Positions 31,709-40,333 of a stretch of DNA of 64,000 nt are shown here, one piece after another. The notes beneath the pieces are model-generated. The model was not told the origin of the DNA. It saw nothing but the letters and a program-made list of their open reading frames with translations, and did not search any database. Numbering within the stretch: the first letter of the stretch is position 1; each line of letters begins with the position of its first letter. A program made the position numbers and the translations under genes. This DNA comes from Parundibacterium terreum (GTDB taxonomy: Bacteria > Pseudomonadota > Gammaproteobacteria > Burkholderiales > Burkholderiaceae_D). The DNA is taken from assembly GCF_014636315.1 (NCBI RefSeq), contig NZ_BMED01000004.1:372001-436000 (forward strand). Direction: 5' to 3'.

Positions 31709-33133
31709 TTACTTCTTGCTACCGATAAAGGCCTTCGGTTCGAGGTATTCCTCTAATCCATAGACGCCGTACTCGCGCCCCATGCCAGATTGCTTGAATC
31801 CGCCGAAAGGCGCAGCCGGATCATGATCCAGGCAATTGATTAGTACACGTCCGGCCACGATTTGCGCAGCGATGCGGCTGGCGCGGTCATAGTCGGCCGA
31901 GCTGACATAAGCCTGTAGTCCGTAATCGGTATCATTGGCGATCTCTACTGCTTCTTCTTCAGTACGGTAGCTGATGATGGACAGCACGGGGCCGAAGATT
32001 TCCTCTTTCTCAATCCTCATGCCCGGCTTCACGTTGACAAAGACGGTAGGCTTGACGAAATTGCCCGCTTCCAGCCCCGCCGGGTGTCCTTCGCCGCCGG
32101 TCAGCAACTCGGCGCCTTCCTCTATGCCCAGCCTTATGTAGCTTTGCACGCGCTCATATTGTTTCACGCTGACCAGTGGGCCCAGGCCAACTTCTGCATC
32201 GGCCGGATTGCCGACCTTGATGCCGGCGACAGCCTTTTTCACCAGTGTCTTTACTTCTTCCAGTTTATGCTCGGGTACCAGCAGGCGGGTGCCGGCGATG
32301 CAGGCTTGGCCGTTATTCATATAGGCCGCCATCACCGCCATAGGAATGGCCGTAGCAAGATCTGCATCGTCCAGCAGGATGTTGGGCGACTTGCCGCCCA
32401 GTTCCAGCGTGACCCGCTTCAGGCTTGCCGCAGCATCGCGTGCAATGCCCTTGCCGACCAGCGTAGAGCCAGTGAAGGAAATCTTGGCGATATCCGGATG
32501 GCGGGTCAGTTCCGCGCCGACCACATCACCGCGCCCATTGACGATATTGAATACGCCTGCCGGCAAGCCCGCTTCATGCAGGCACTCAGCAACCAGCTGG
32601 GTTTGTAATGCGCTCATTTCGCTGGGCTTGATGACCACGGTGCAACCGGCGGCAATTGCAGTTGCCAGCTTGTTGCAGATGAAGCTGGCGTTGGCGTTCC
32701 ATGGCGTAATCAGTGCGGCCACTCCTAACGGTTCCAGCGACAGCCTGGAGCGTCCTATGTCGCGCTGGAATTCAAAATCGCGCAATACATTGGCCATCTG
32801 CAGAAAGGATTCTGCTGCGTAGCGGACGGACATCGTCGCAAACTGTTGCGATGCGCCGTATTCTTCTATCATCGTTGCCGCGATCTCGCCGGTTCTTGCG
32901 CTGACTGCCTGATGCAGCCGCTGCAGGTAGGCGATGCGCTGCTCCTTGCTGGTTTTGGAAAAGGTCTTGAAGGCTTTTTTTGCGGCGGCAACGGCGTCTT
33001 GCGTGTCTTGCTCATTTCCCAGTGTCACTTCTCCTATGAGTTGATTGGTGCTGGGATTGATCAGGCTAAAGAGTTCCTGACCGTGCGGTGTGGCGAACTG
33101 GCCGTTGATGTAAATCTGCTTGATGTGTTTCAT
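31709..33133 (-). CDS. Aldehyde dehydrogenase (NAD(P)+-dependent)
   Basis: A 474-residue ALDH superfamily enzyme. Visible are the NAD(P)-binding region (TPWNANASFICNKLATAIAAGCTVVIKPSE), the general-base Glu segment LELGGKSPNILLDDADL, and the nucleophile segment NNGQACIAGTRLLVPE with the catalytic Cys. It oxidises an aldehyde to the acid; the substrate is not deducible. An AraC-family gene lies 85 bp upstream on the same strand and may regulate it. A clear terminator follows. Confidence 0.93.
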   Translation of the reverse strand: MKHIKQIYINGQFATPHGQELFSLINPSTNQLIGEVTLGNEQDTQDAVAAAKKAFKTFSKTSKEQRIAYLQRLHQAVSARTGEIAATMIEEYGASQQFATMSVRYAAESFLQMANVLRDFEFQRDIGRSRLSLEPLGVAALITPWNANASFICNKLATAIAAGCTVVIKPSEMSALQTQLVAECLHEAGLPAGVFNIVNGRGDVVGAELTRHPDIAKISFTGSTLVGKGIARDAAASLKRVTLELGGKSPNILLDDADLATAIPMAVMAAYMNNGQACIAGTRLLVPEHKLEEVKTLVKKAVAGIKVGNPADAEVGLGPLVSVKQYERVQSYIRLGIEEGAELLTGGEGHPAGLEAGNFVKPTVFVNVKPGMRIEKEEIFGPVLSIISYRTEEEAVEIANDTDYGLQAYVSSADYDRASRIAAQIVAGRVLINCLDHDPAAPFGGFKQSGMGREYGVYGLEEYLEPKAFIGSKK

Positions 33134-33218
33134 GTGGATCTCGCAATGTGGTGGATAGCGAGTCCATTTTATGGAAAGCGGCCTTGCGCCAACAGGCCGA
33201 TTTCTGCGGGATGTTTGC

Positions 33219-34112
33219 CTAAATCTGCAAAGCTGCAGAGTCGGATTGCATCCTCAGGCTTTTTACGTCTTGCATGGGCGGCGCGCCGAACAGCCTGCGG
33301 TACTCGCGGCTGAATTGCGATTGGCTCTCATAGCCCACCTCGTAGGCCGCGGTGGATGCATCCGCAACGCCAGACAGCAGCAGCTTGCGGGCCTCGTTCA
33401 GCCTAAGTTGTTTCTGGTATTGCAGCGGCCCCATCATTGTCACTGCCTTGAATTTATGGTGCAGGCTGGACACGCTCATATTGACGGCTTCAGCCAGTTC
33501 TTCCACCTTGAAATGGCGGTTGAAATTTTTCTTCAGCCAGTTGATGGCCTTGCCTATGCCCAGTTCCTGCTGGTCAATGACGACATTCCTATAGACCAGA
33601 TGGCCGTTTTCACCGGTCAGCAGGCGATACAGGATTTCCCGCTTGACGGCGTCGGCCAGGAAGGCGGCGTCGCGCGGTGTTTCCAGCAGGCGCAGCAGTT
33701 TTCCCACTGTTTGCCGCAATTCTTCATCAGCCTTGCCGACAAAGGCGCCGGGGCCGGACTTCAGGTTGGCAGGTATGTCTATTTTCGCTTCGAGCACGAT
33801 AGCCGCAATTTCCCGGGGATCCAGTTCCACGCGCACGCCGAGGTAAGGCGCAGCTTCCGATGCACCGATGATCTGACCGGCGGCCGGCATGTCTATGGTC
33901 GAAATCAGGTATTCACCGGCGCCATACTGAATCATCTGATCGCCCAACTGGATTTTCTTTTGGCCCTGCATGACCATGCAAAATGAAGGCAGCACGATGC
34001 CGCGGGTCAGCTCGGTAGCTTGCGAGGATTTGATCAGCGACAGGAAGGGTATGGCGGTCGAAATCAAGATATTTCCCGATATGTGATCTTCAAGGAAGGC
34101 CGGTTGCGGCAA
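33219..34112 (-). CDS. AraC-family transcriptional regulator
   Basis: The 297-residue protein has an AraC_N ligand domain (LPSFCMVMQGQKKIQLGDQMIQYGAGEYLISTIDMPAAG) and a C-terminal double helix-turn-helix with EELAEAVNMSVSSLHHKFKAVTMMGPLQYQKQLRLNEARKLL and EVGYESQSQFSREYRRLFG. The only start at this position is TTG at 34112. The frame stays open upstream for about 14 more codons without an ATG or GTG, so the N-terminus is uncertain. Members of this group often regulate an adjacent dehydrogenase, consistent with the downstream ALDH. Confidence 0.9.
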   Translation of the reverse strand: MPQPAFLEDHISGNILISTAIPFLSLIKSSQATELTRGIVLPSFCMVMQGQKKIQLGDQMIQYGAGEYLISTIDMPAAGQIIGASEAAPYLGVRVELDPREIAAIVLEAKIDIPANLKSGPGAFVGKADEELRQTVGKLLRLLETPRDAAFLADAVKREILYRLLTGENGHLVYRNVVIDQQELGIGKAINWLKKNFNRHFKVEELAEAVNMSVSSLHHKFKAVTMMGPLQYQKQLRLNEARKLLLSGVADASTAAYEVGYESQSQFSREYRRLFGAPPMQDVKSLRMQSDSAALQI

Positions 34113-34338
34113 CGCAGGGCGGGAGCCAAGTCCGCTTGACTCTGTGATGCGTACAGTATTTTACTGTGGATGATCCAGGCGAATGGGTAGGATCGTGCAA
34201 GATTATTGCCTGATCCTGCAAATTATGCCCCGCATTATTAATTGTCGCCCTGATGAATGTTGAGCTTTGCTCATGTTGAGTAAGTTATTTTTGGAATTTA
34301 TAGGTGAAAAATGAAAATTTCATAATAGTTACTGGCAA

Positions 34339-34382
34339 TTGACGGCATGGTATTCTCTAAATTATATTTGAGTAATACTCAA
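34339..34382 (+). promoter_or_regulatory. Promoter of the DUF2000 gene with overlapping TetR-type operator
   Basis: TTGACG (34339-34344) and TATATT (34363-34368) are spaced by 18 bp. The perfect 15-bp palindrome TTGAGTA-A-TACTCAA (34368-34382) starts on the last base of the -10 element. The same TTGAG-N5-CTCAA pattern lies upstream of the nearby tetR gene at 35690-35704. Confidence 0.7.
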
Positions 34383-34401
34383 TTTAAATTTAAAGGAAAA
34401 T

Positions 34402-34875
34402 ATGGAAACGGTATTCAGGCCGGACGGCATGGTGCAGCAGGATGCAGGTGGTAGCGTCGGCGGAAGGGAACTGCCGTCACGCTGCGTGATTGTGCTGGAC
34501 AAGGATCTGCCTGTTGGCAAACTTGCCAATGCGGCGGCAGTAATTGCGCTTACGATAGGGCAGAGGCATCCGGCTTTGGTTGGCGCTCCTTTGGTGGATG
34601 CTTCCGGCTTTGCTCATCCGGGCCTGATACCCATAGGAGTGGCGATGTTGGCCGCATCGGGAGTTGAATTGCAGAAACTGCGCGCAGATGCGCTCGCCGC
34701 CGGCTGCGATGTCGTCGATTTCCCCGTGCAAGGGCAGATGACAAAGAACTATGAAGAGTTTCAATCTGCTGTGGTGCAAATCCCCGTGGAAAGTCTGCAA
34801 TACCTTGGCGTTGCCCTGATAGGCCAGAAAAAATCTATAGCGAGGATAGTCGGCAAGCTTGAGTTGCTGGCGTAA
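34402..34875 (+). CDS. DUF2000 family protein
   Basis: A 157-residue protein with the DUF2000 pattern: a first strand RCVIVLDKDLPVGKLANAAAVIALTIG, then HPALVGAPLVDASG and a C-terminal YLGVALIGQKKSIARIVGKLELL. The fold is reminiscent of peptidyl-tRNA hydrolase II, but no activity has been established. AAAGGAAAAT precedes the ATG. It converges with the tetR gene, and matching palindromes at both outer promoters suggest that the TetR protein represses it. Confidence 0.85.
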   Translation: METVFRPDGMVQQDAGGSVGGRELPSRCVIVLDKDLPVGKLANAAAVIALTIGQRHPALVGAPLVDASGFAHPGLIPIGVAMLAASGVELQKLRADALAAGCDVVDFPVQGQMTKNYEEFQSAVVQIPVESLQYLGVALIGQKKSIARIVGKLELLA

Positions 34876-34914
34876 AGCGTGTTGGATGTACCGACAGCAT
34901 GTTGAATTTACTTG

Positions 34915-34982
34915 GAACTCATTTCTTGCACGACATCCCAAATGGACTCGTTCGCACTCGCTGCTACTGATGAAATGAGTTT
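34915..34982. mobile_element. 68-bp deletion derivative of the 280-bp inverted-repeat element
   Basis: It begins GAACTCATTTC and ends GAAATGAGTT, the inner inverted-repeat ends of the element at 36303-36582. A 26-nt stretch beginning CATCCCAAATGGACTCG (34934-34959) is identical to 36534-36559. The left and central parts of the full element are missing. It lies between the convergent DUF2000 and tetR genes. Confidence 0.8.
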
Positions 34983-34988
34983 TAAGCT

Positions 34989-35669
34989 TTACTCAAATAC
35001 GCTCAGGGCCGTTATGACATCGGCACGGAATTGCGTCAGCTTGTCCAGCGCAGGCCGGGGCGCGGCAAAGGCGGCCCATAGCATTTCAGTCAACTGTTCT
35101 GTCGTGGCGGCGATGTCCGGAGTCTGGTTGCTGAGTATGCGTTCCCACAATATATGCTCCATGGGGCCATAGACCATGTCGCGCATCAGTTTCAGGGGGA
35201 TATCCTGGCGTAGTTCTCCGCTGTCCCTGCCTTGGGCCAGCAACTGCATGACAGGGGCGACATACAGGCGTTTAAGGTCGGCGATGATGCCTGCAAACTC
35301 GGCATCGGTGTTGCGCCCTTCGCTGAGTATCAATGCACACAGGCCGCGCTCTTCCTTGAGCAGCGTATGCAGATGCTTGTTGATGGCGAACCGCAGTTTG
35401 TTGCGAGTGCCTGTAAACAGTGGAATTTCTGCCTGCAGGACGGCAGTAATTTCGGCATACCAAAGCTTGATTACTTCTATGCAGAGATCGCGCTTGCTGC
35501 CGAAGTAAGTGAATACGGTTGCTTCGGAGATGCCCAGGTGCTGGGCAATATCCAGCGTGGTCGTTTTTTCATAGCCTTCGCTGGCAAACAGCACACGCGC
35601 AGCAGCGAGAATTTCCTGTACGCGCTTTTCTGAGCGCACGCCGAGATTGTCGCGCCGGGATTTCATCAT
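34989..35669 (-). CDS. TetR/AcrR family transcriptional regulator
   Basis: The 226-residue protein has a TetR helix-turn-helix (RVQEILAAARVLFASEGYEKTTTLDIAQHLGISEATVFTYFGSKRDLCIEVI) and a helical ligand-binding C-terminal domain. It converges with the DUF2000 gene. Inverted repeats TTGAG-N5-CTCAA lie upstream of its own start and of DUF2000, so autorepression and repression of DUF2000 are likely. The ligand is unknown. Confidence 0.92.
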   Translation of the reverse strand: MMKSRRDNLGVRSEKRVQEILAAARVLFASEGYEKTTTLDIAQHLGISEATVFTYFGSKRDLCIEVIKLWYAEITAVLQAEIPLFTGTRNKLRFAINKHLHTLLKEERGLCALILSEGRNTDAEFAGIIADLKRLYVAPVMQLLAQGRDSGELRQDIPLKLMRDMVYGPMEHILWERILSNQTPDIAATTEQLTEMLWAAFAAPRPALDKLTQFRADVITALSVFE

Positions 35670-35680
35670 GATCTGCTTTG

Positions 35681-35712
35681 GGAGTAATTTTGAGTTTGGC
35701 TCAATTTACTCC
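35681..35712. promoter_or_regulatory. Nested TetR-type operator upstream of tetR
   Basis: The inner repeat TTGAG-TTTGG-CTCAA (35690-35704) is enclosed by a second pair, GGAGTAA (35681-35687) and TTACTCC (35706-35712). It begins 11 bp upstream of the tetR start codon. Confidence 0.65.
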
Positions 35713-35790
35713 AGAAGAAAAGCGTCGTCAAATTTGGAGGAGGGGTTAAGGCGACACCGGTTTGCTATGGTCCGCCTTCAGGCAGATTGA

Positions 35791-36246
35791 TTAAACGTTG
35801 CGGTTCAGTGAAGAACGCAGGCCGACCAGCCTTGCCGACATTTCAACAGCTTGCCGGTTTGTGCATTCGCTGGCAGCCAGCACTGCCTCCGGCAGTTCCA
35901 GTCCTTGCTTCTTCATTGCGCTGCCGGTTTTGGTCAAAGAGATGATTACCTGGCGCTCGTCGTTGGCGGAACGTTCGCGTTTGATCAGCTCCTGCACTTC
36001 CATGCGTTTCAACAAGGGAGTCAGGGTGGCGGAATCAAGAAATAGGCGGTCGCCTATGTCCGTCACGGTCAGCTCATCCTGTTCCCACAAAATCAGCAGT
36101 ACCAGGTATTGCGAATAGGTGATACCCAGCTTGCGCAGGATCTTCCTGTACAGCTTGTTCATTGCCAGCGACGTGGAGTACAGCGCAAAGCAGAGCTGCG
36201 CATCCAACGGCGAGGTTTGATCGGTGATGGCGGGTTTGGTTTCCAT
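35791..36246 (-). CDS. ohrR: Organic-hydroperoxide sensor OhrR (MarR family)
   Basis: A 151-residue MarR protein with the OhrR N-terminal motif [20 protein letters not shown]. The peroxide-sensing Cys is Cys19, and a second Cys at 128 fits the 2-Cys subgroup. The wing helix region is [42 protein letters not shown]. OhrR represses ohr, and oxidation of the Cys releases it. Two tandem palindromes lie immediately upstream. No ohr gene is in the window, so its usual partner is missing or elsewhere. Confidence 0.9.
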   Translation of the reverse strand: METKPAITDQTSPLDAQLCFALYSTSLAMNKLYRKILRKLGITYSQYLVLLILWEQDELTVTDIGDRLFLDSATLTPLLKRMEVQELIKRERSANDERQVIISLTKTGSAMKKQGLELPEAVLAASECTNRQAVEMSARLVGLRSSLNRNV

Positions 36247-36258
36247 GTAAGGATTATA

Positions 36259-36287
36259 GATAGCGAGCTATCCAATAGCAAGCTATT
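36259..36287. promoter_or_regulatory. Tandem palindromes, candidate OhrR operator
   Basis: GATAGC-GA-GCTATC (36259-36272) and AATAGC-AA-GCTATT (36274-36287) are two palindromes one nucleotide apart. Both have the core ATAGC-N2-GCTAT, 12 bp upstream of the ohrR start codon. Confidence 0.7.
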
Positions 36288-36302
36288 TCGAGAAATGTAT
36301 TA

Positions 36303-36582
36303 GAACTCATTTCATAAATAGGAGTGAGATGCGTTTGCCTTAAAAGCGGCGCTGGCAAGGCGCGCGAGGCGTCAATAGCCAAGCTATTGACGGGGCCGCC
36401 GAGGTAACGAGCGCAACGCCGTCCAGCGCCGCTTTTAAGGTAAACCCTCCGGGAACGGCCCATTTGGGCGCATTGCAGCGTTGCGCCGCTAGCAAAGACG
36501 GCCAGTCTTTGCGTCGCGACGCGCCTCGCACTGCATCCCAAATGGACTCGTTCGCACTCACTCCTATTTGTGAAATGAGTTC
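36303..36582. mobile_element. 280-bp MITE-like element with 26-bp terminal inverted repeats
   Basis: The ends 36303-36328 and 36557-36582 are inverted copies (25 of 26 bases match), starting GAACTCATTTCA. Inside are a 16-bp perfect inverted repeat (starting TTAAAAGCGGCGCTGG near 36340 and its complement near 36423) and CGTCAATAG-CCAAG-CTATTGACG in its loop. There is no ORF with coding character. No clear target-site duplication is visible. It lies between the ohrR operator and the solute-binding protein gene. Confidence 0.8.
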
Positions 36583-36639
36583 CACGTAGCCTTATCGATA
36601 TGCTAGTATTTTTTACTATCCCTTCCGCTACAGACTGCC

Positions 36640-37467
36640 ATGCTTATGTTCAGGAAAATGTTCTTCCTTGCTGCGCTGCTGGCAAATTGTTTCCCGGCTC
36701 ATGCGGCTTGTTCCCGCCCTATTGTTGTCCCTGCATCGCAACTGGGGAAAATGATAGTCGTCGATGAGGCCGGTGGTGCGGTATCCGGCATTTATCCGGA
36801 TTTGCTGAGGGCTGCCGGCAGCAGGATGGGATGTGAGTTTGTCTTCCCCGTGATGCCGCGCGCCAGGGCGGAGCTGATGATGCAAACTGCCAAGGCTGAT
36901 CTGCTGGTGGCGGCGGTAAAGTCGGAGGACCGCAGCGCCTGGGGTAAGTTTGTGCCCTTGATGGGCACAGAGTGGATGCTGATCAGCAGTCGCAGCGATA
37001 CGCCGCCTGCATCGGTGCAGGAGTTGCTGGACAGGCCCGGCGTCAAGCTGAATGCAGTACGGGGATTTAACTACGGCCCCGCTTATCTGGCCATGCTGGC
37101 AAGGCTGGAGAAGCAGGGCAAGCTCGAATACGTCAAAGATACGCAGACGATAGTGAGAAAGATGCAGATGGGCCGAGCCGACTATGCGTACATGCCGTCG
37201 ATCACCTTTGCGGGAGAGGTGGCCGCCCTGGGGCTGAAAAACGGCTTCGGCAAAAGCGTGCACTACACGCGACTCGCGGGAATTCCGCCTTCGGAAACCG
37301 GGGTCTATATTTCCAACGCTGTTTCAAAAAGCGACGCTGCCCAGATTGAGACCGCGCTAATGCAGATGCGAGCCAACGGCGATCTGCTGGCGCGCCTGCG
37401 CGATTTCTTCACCCCTGAAGAAATGTCCAGCAATTACGCATTGCCGGGCAACAAGGGCAGCCGCTAA
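36640..37467 (+). CDS. Periplasmic solute-binding protein, family 3-like
   Basis: A 275-residue exported protein with a signal peptide (MLMFRKMFFLAALLANCFPAHA). The mature part has the extracellular solute-binding family 3 pattern: GGAVSGIYPDLLRAAGSRMG, DLLVAAVKSEDRSAWGKFVPLMGTEWMLIS and VRGFNYGP. ABC permease and ATPase genes are not adjacent, so it may be an orphan receptor, or a sensor-domain-like protein. A second Met at 36646 is an equally plausible start. Confidence 0.82.
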   Translation: MLMFRKMFFLAALLANCFPAHAACSRPIVVPASQLGKMIVVDEAGGAVSGIYPDLLRAAGSRMGCEFVFPVMPRARAELMMQTAKADLLVAAVKSEDRSAWGKFVPLMGTEWMLISSRSDTPPASVQELLDRPGVKLNAVRGFNYGPAYLAMLARLEKQGKLEYVKDTQTIVRKMQMGRADYAYMPSITFAGEVAALGLKNGFGKSVHYTRLAGIPPSETGVYISNAVSKSDAAQIETALMQMRANGDLLARLRDFFTPEEMSSNYALPGNKGSR

Positions 37468-37583
37468 ACCCGTTTTCCTGGCTGCAGGCAGGGGCAAACA
37501 TTTGCTTACCATTTAGGCATGCGCGCGAGTGCAATCCGAGGTAAATTTGCTAACGGATATCAGGGCTAGCGGGTTCTCTTCAG

Positions 37584-38498
37584 ATGAAACGATTCAGGTT
37601 GAAACACAGCGCATGCTTCACCGCGTGGCTATTGCTGCCATTGCTATTGTCCAGTGCTGCCTGCGCGCAGGCGCTACAGCCGTTGCAGCCGCAGCAACAG
37701 GCTGATGCGCCTTCTGTCGCCGCGGTCACAGTCAGCGGCACGCGCAATCCGGTAGACAAATCTTATCGGAAGATGTTGAAGGGCATGGACTTGTTTGAAC
37801 GCCTGCACGGTATGGCTCCCGCAGCGAGCCTGCGCTACAAGTTTTTACCGCGCCAGCCAGGTACCGATATGGAAGGCATATTGCTGAACATTGCCGGCGA
37901 TACCGCTTCGATTCCGGTGCCGGTGGCGGCTGACCATACTTTTACGCTGCCGCGTAATGAAAAGGCATGGAAAGAAGATGCTGCCGTCATGCCCAACCGC
38001 AAAGCCAATAGCATGACCTGGCGCACCGAGATACGCACACCGGGGCTGCCGGCGCATACGCGGCGGCTGGGCGACTTGCGCCTGGAGTGCCGGGTCGGCA
38101 TGGAGGCCGGGCTGGTGTCGGACGACTCTCCTTTCATCGGCAAGCTGATCAAGCTGGTTGTGGGTTCGGATGCTTACTGCGATGCGCCGGACCAGCAATA
38201 CCTGTTCTTCTCTGATCATCCCCTGTTCAGCGTCAGCTTGCGGGCAGGTGAACGCAGGGAGATTTTATCGCTGGACCAGCTGTATGCAGGAATCAGCCGC
38301 CATCCTATGCCGCCTTCCGAGCTGGCCTATTGTGATTGCCAGGTACTTCTGGATCGCACTTATTTCCTGCCGCTGGGGGACAAGAGCTGGCCTGACGACA
38401 CGCTGGTGGAGCTGGAGTATATGGAGGATGGAGTTCCGCCCTCGGCCGGAGCGAAAGCTGAAAGCGGCACGGATGCTGCGCGGGAGACAGAGCGATGA
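37584..38498 (+). CDS. Exported protein of unknown function
   Basis: The 304-residue product has a signal peptide (MKRFRLKHSACFTAWLLLPLLLSSAACAQA) and a Gln/Pro-rich linker. It then has a mostly beta-strand region with conserved-looking DLRLECRVGMEAG and ELAYCDCQVLLDRTYFLPLGD. Four cysteines in the mature part could form disulphides. I do not recognise a family. Its stop overlaps the start of the lipoprotein gene (ATGA), so the two should be made together and may act together in the envelope. Confidence 0.7.
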   Translation: MKRFRLKHSACFTAWLLLPLLLSSAACAQALQPLQPQQQADAPSVAAVTVSGTRNPVDKSYRKMLKGMDLFERLHGMAPAASLRYKFLPRQPGTDMEGILLNIAGDTASIPVPVAADHTFTLPRNEKAWKEDAAVMPNRKANSMTWRTEIRTPGLPAHTRRLGDLRLECRVGMEAGLVSDDSPFIGKLIKLVVGSDAYCDAPDQQYLFFSDHPLFSVSLRAGERREILSLDQLYAGISRHPMPPSELAYCDCQVLLDRTYFLPLGDKSWPDDTLVELEYMEDGVPPSAGAKAESGTDAARETER

Positions 38499-38851
38499 AA
38501 CGTGTGTGGACACATGTAGCCCCCCTGGTATGTGCCGCCGCTCTGGCCGCCTGTGCGACAACGCCGAAGGGGGAAATCGTGGATGCCGAGGTAGCCCGGG
38601 TATCGGTACCGTTAGCCTTGTCAAGCATCGTCTCGGGAACCAGTACCAGGGCGGACGTGATGGCGGCGCTGGGCCGAACTAAAACAATACGTTTCGATAG
38701 CGGTTTTGAAATATGGCTGTATTACCAGGACGGGCAATCCGGGCGGCAAGTGCCGGCGGATGAATTTGTCGTCTTGTTCGCCCCGTCCGGGGTAGTCGCA
38801 AAAACCCGCGTGCGTCCCTCGGCTCCCGCTCTGGGAAATTTGACAAAGTAA
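38495..38851 (+). CDS. Small lipoprotein (SmpA/OmlA-like fold)
   Basis: A 118-residue protein with a lipobox (AALAACATT) after a hydrophobic leader. The body contains the pattern SSIVSGTSTRADVMAALGRTKTIRFDSGFEIWLYYQD, which resembles the BamE/SmpA/OmlA domain. It is translationally coupled to the preceding exported protein. Its role is unknown; proteins of this fold often sit at the outer membrane. Confidence 0.8.
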   Translation: MKRVWTHVAPLVCAAALAACATTPKGEIVDAEVARVSVPLALSSIVSGTSTRADVMAALGRTKTIRFDSGFEIWLYYQDGQSGRQVPADEFVVLFAPSGVVAKTRVRPSAPALGNLTK

Positions 38852-39031
38852 AAGTGGCGCAATTTGCTTGCGCACGCCGCCGCCTCACGAAAATTGCGTT
38901 CCTGCTTTGCTTAAGTAGTGGCAAGGATAATCGCCAACCCGGCCATTATGTGGCAGAATTATTGCTGTACAGAAATAAAAAGCTAATGAAATAGCAATAA
39001 CAGCCATCTTCAATACCGGACCCCGCATAGC

Positions 39032-39808
39032 ATGGAAGTGAACAACGCAAATCAAGAGCAGCATCGCACGGACGGTCATCCGGTATTCCGGCCCATAGAA
39101 CCTATTCCCGAACACACCGATATTGCGCCGTACTATCTTCATCATCCGTCCGACATAGGTTCGGTATTGAAGGCGCTGGCGACGGATGGCAATGCGGTGA
39201 CTGTCTACCCCTCTGGTAGCGATACCTTCCAGACAGTGCGGGTGGATAGCGTGAGCCAGCAAACGCAAAGCCTGGTGCTGGAACTGGTGGGTGGCGCTCC
39301 TGCGCCGGCCGGGCCCGCGCTCTTCGTTGCTACGCCACAGGGCAACAAGCTGCAGTTCTCGCTGGATGGCGAATGGTCGGCGGTGGATGGCGATCCCAGC
39401 CTGGTGCGGAGCAGCTTTCCCAAGGAATGCAAGATACTGGAAAGGCGCGGTTCTGCCCGGTTTGAGGCGCCGCTGGGGCAATACTATTCGGCGGTGTTCG
39501 TGCTGGACAATTTGTTATATGAGATTCCCTTATACGACTTTTCTTCCGGCGGCGTGGGCCTGCGGGCCAGCCCTGCGGACGCTTCGGCCTTGCGGGTCGG
39601 CCGGCGCCTGAGCAAGGTGAGGCTGGAGTTATCGGATAATGTGGTGTTGACGGTCGATCTGGAAATCCGCCTGTGCCGTCCGTTCAAATCATTTTTACTG
39701 GGAGAGCAAGTCCAGGTGGGTTGCCGCTTCGTCAATCTGACCGCACCCATGCAAAATGAGTTGAAGCGTGCGCTGGCTCAATTTGAAAAAGGCCGGGGAA
39801 GGCGCTAA
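39032..39808 (+). CDS. YcgR-like flagellar brake / PilZ c-di-GMP effector
   Basis: A 258-residue protein with an N-terminal YcgR-type domain (about 20-125) and a C-terminal PilZ domain. The c-di-GMP signature residues are visible: RRGSARFE (RxxxR) at the domain border and DFSSGGVGL (D/NxSxxG). On c-di-GMP binding, YcgR proteins interact with flagellar motor or stator components and slow swimming. No flagellar genes lie nearby. It could also control other outputs, since YcgR-like proteins vary. The ATG is not preceded by a strong Shine-Dalgarno. Confidence 0.88.
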   Translation: MEVNNANQEQHRTDGHPVFRPIEPIPEHTDIAPYYLHHPSDIGSVLKALATDGNAVTVYPSGSDTFQTVRVDSVSQQTQSLVLELVGGAPAPAGPALFVATPQGNKLQFSLDGEWSAVDGDPSLVRSSFPKECKILERRGSARFEAPLGQYYSAVFVLDNLLYEIPLYDFSSGGVGLRASPADASALRVGRRLSKVRLELSDNVVLTVDLEIRLCRPFKSFLLGEQVQVGCRFVNLTAPMQNELKRALAQFEKGRGRR

Positions 39809-40333
39809 CTGGCTATCCCGGTTATGAATTGCTGAGTTATTGCTGAGTACTTGCGGAAAGACTGGCAATGTAAAAACAGCAAAAAAACCGCGTCGCATGC
39901 AGCTATGTTTCGGGTTTTATACAAATCTTTTTAAATAATTTTTCCTGAATTGCGGGCGGACGGGCGCCTATGATTCCCACTCTTCTAAATAGTTCAAACT
40001 TTGGTAAGAAATTTGGTGTTTCGGCAGCAAGTCAAAACAAATGTCGGCATATTGCAGAGAGTGCTGCTGCTCTTGCCGTGCATAGCTGCCATGTAGGGCC
40101 TAGCTCCTTGCTATTTCAGTAAGAAGAGGGTGTTGACATCATCACCCGCGCCACAGATACTCCTTTCCTCTGAGAATCTACTGAATCTGATGAACGGCGA
40201 TTTTTGCGATGCTGTTCCAGTCTGATACCGGTGCAAACGCAGGTACAGGCAATGGCGGCCCGCCCGTCAGATTTGGCGGATTCTTAGGAAGTTCCCTTCC
40301 CCGATATTTTTTCAACCATCTTATAAAAATCCA
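39809..40333. other. Gene-free interval with a probable promoter for the S46 peptidase
   Basis: About 525 bp without coding character. Near the right side TTGACA (40133-40138) and GATACT (40156-40161) are 17 bp apart and could start the S46 transcript, leaving a 5' leader of about 165 nt. GGGTG and CACCC flank the -35 element. I find nothing else. Confidence 0.4.
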
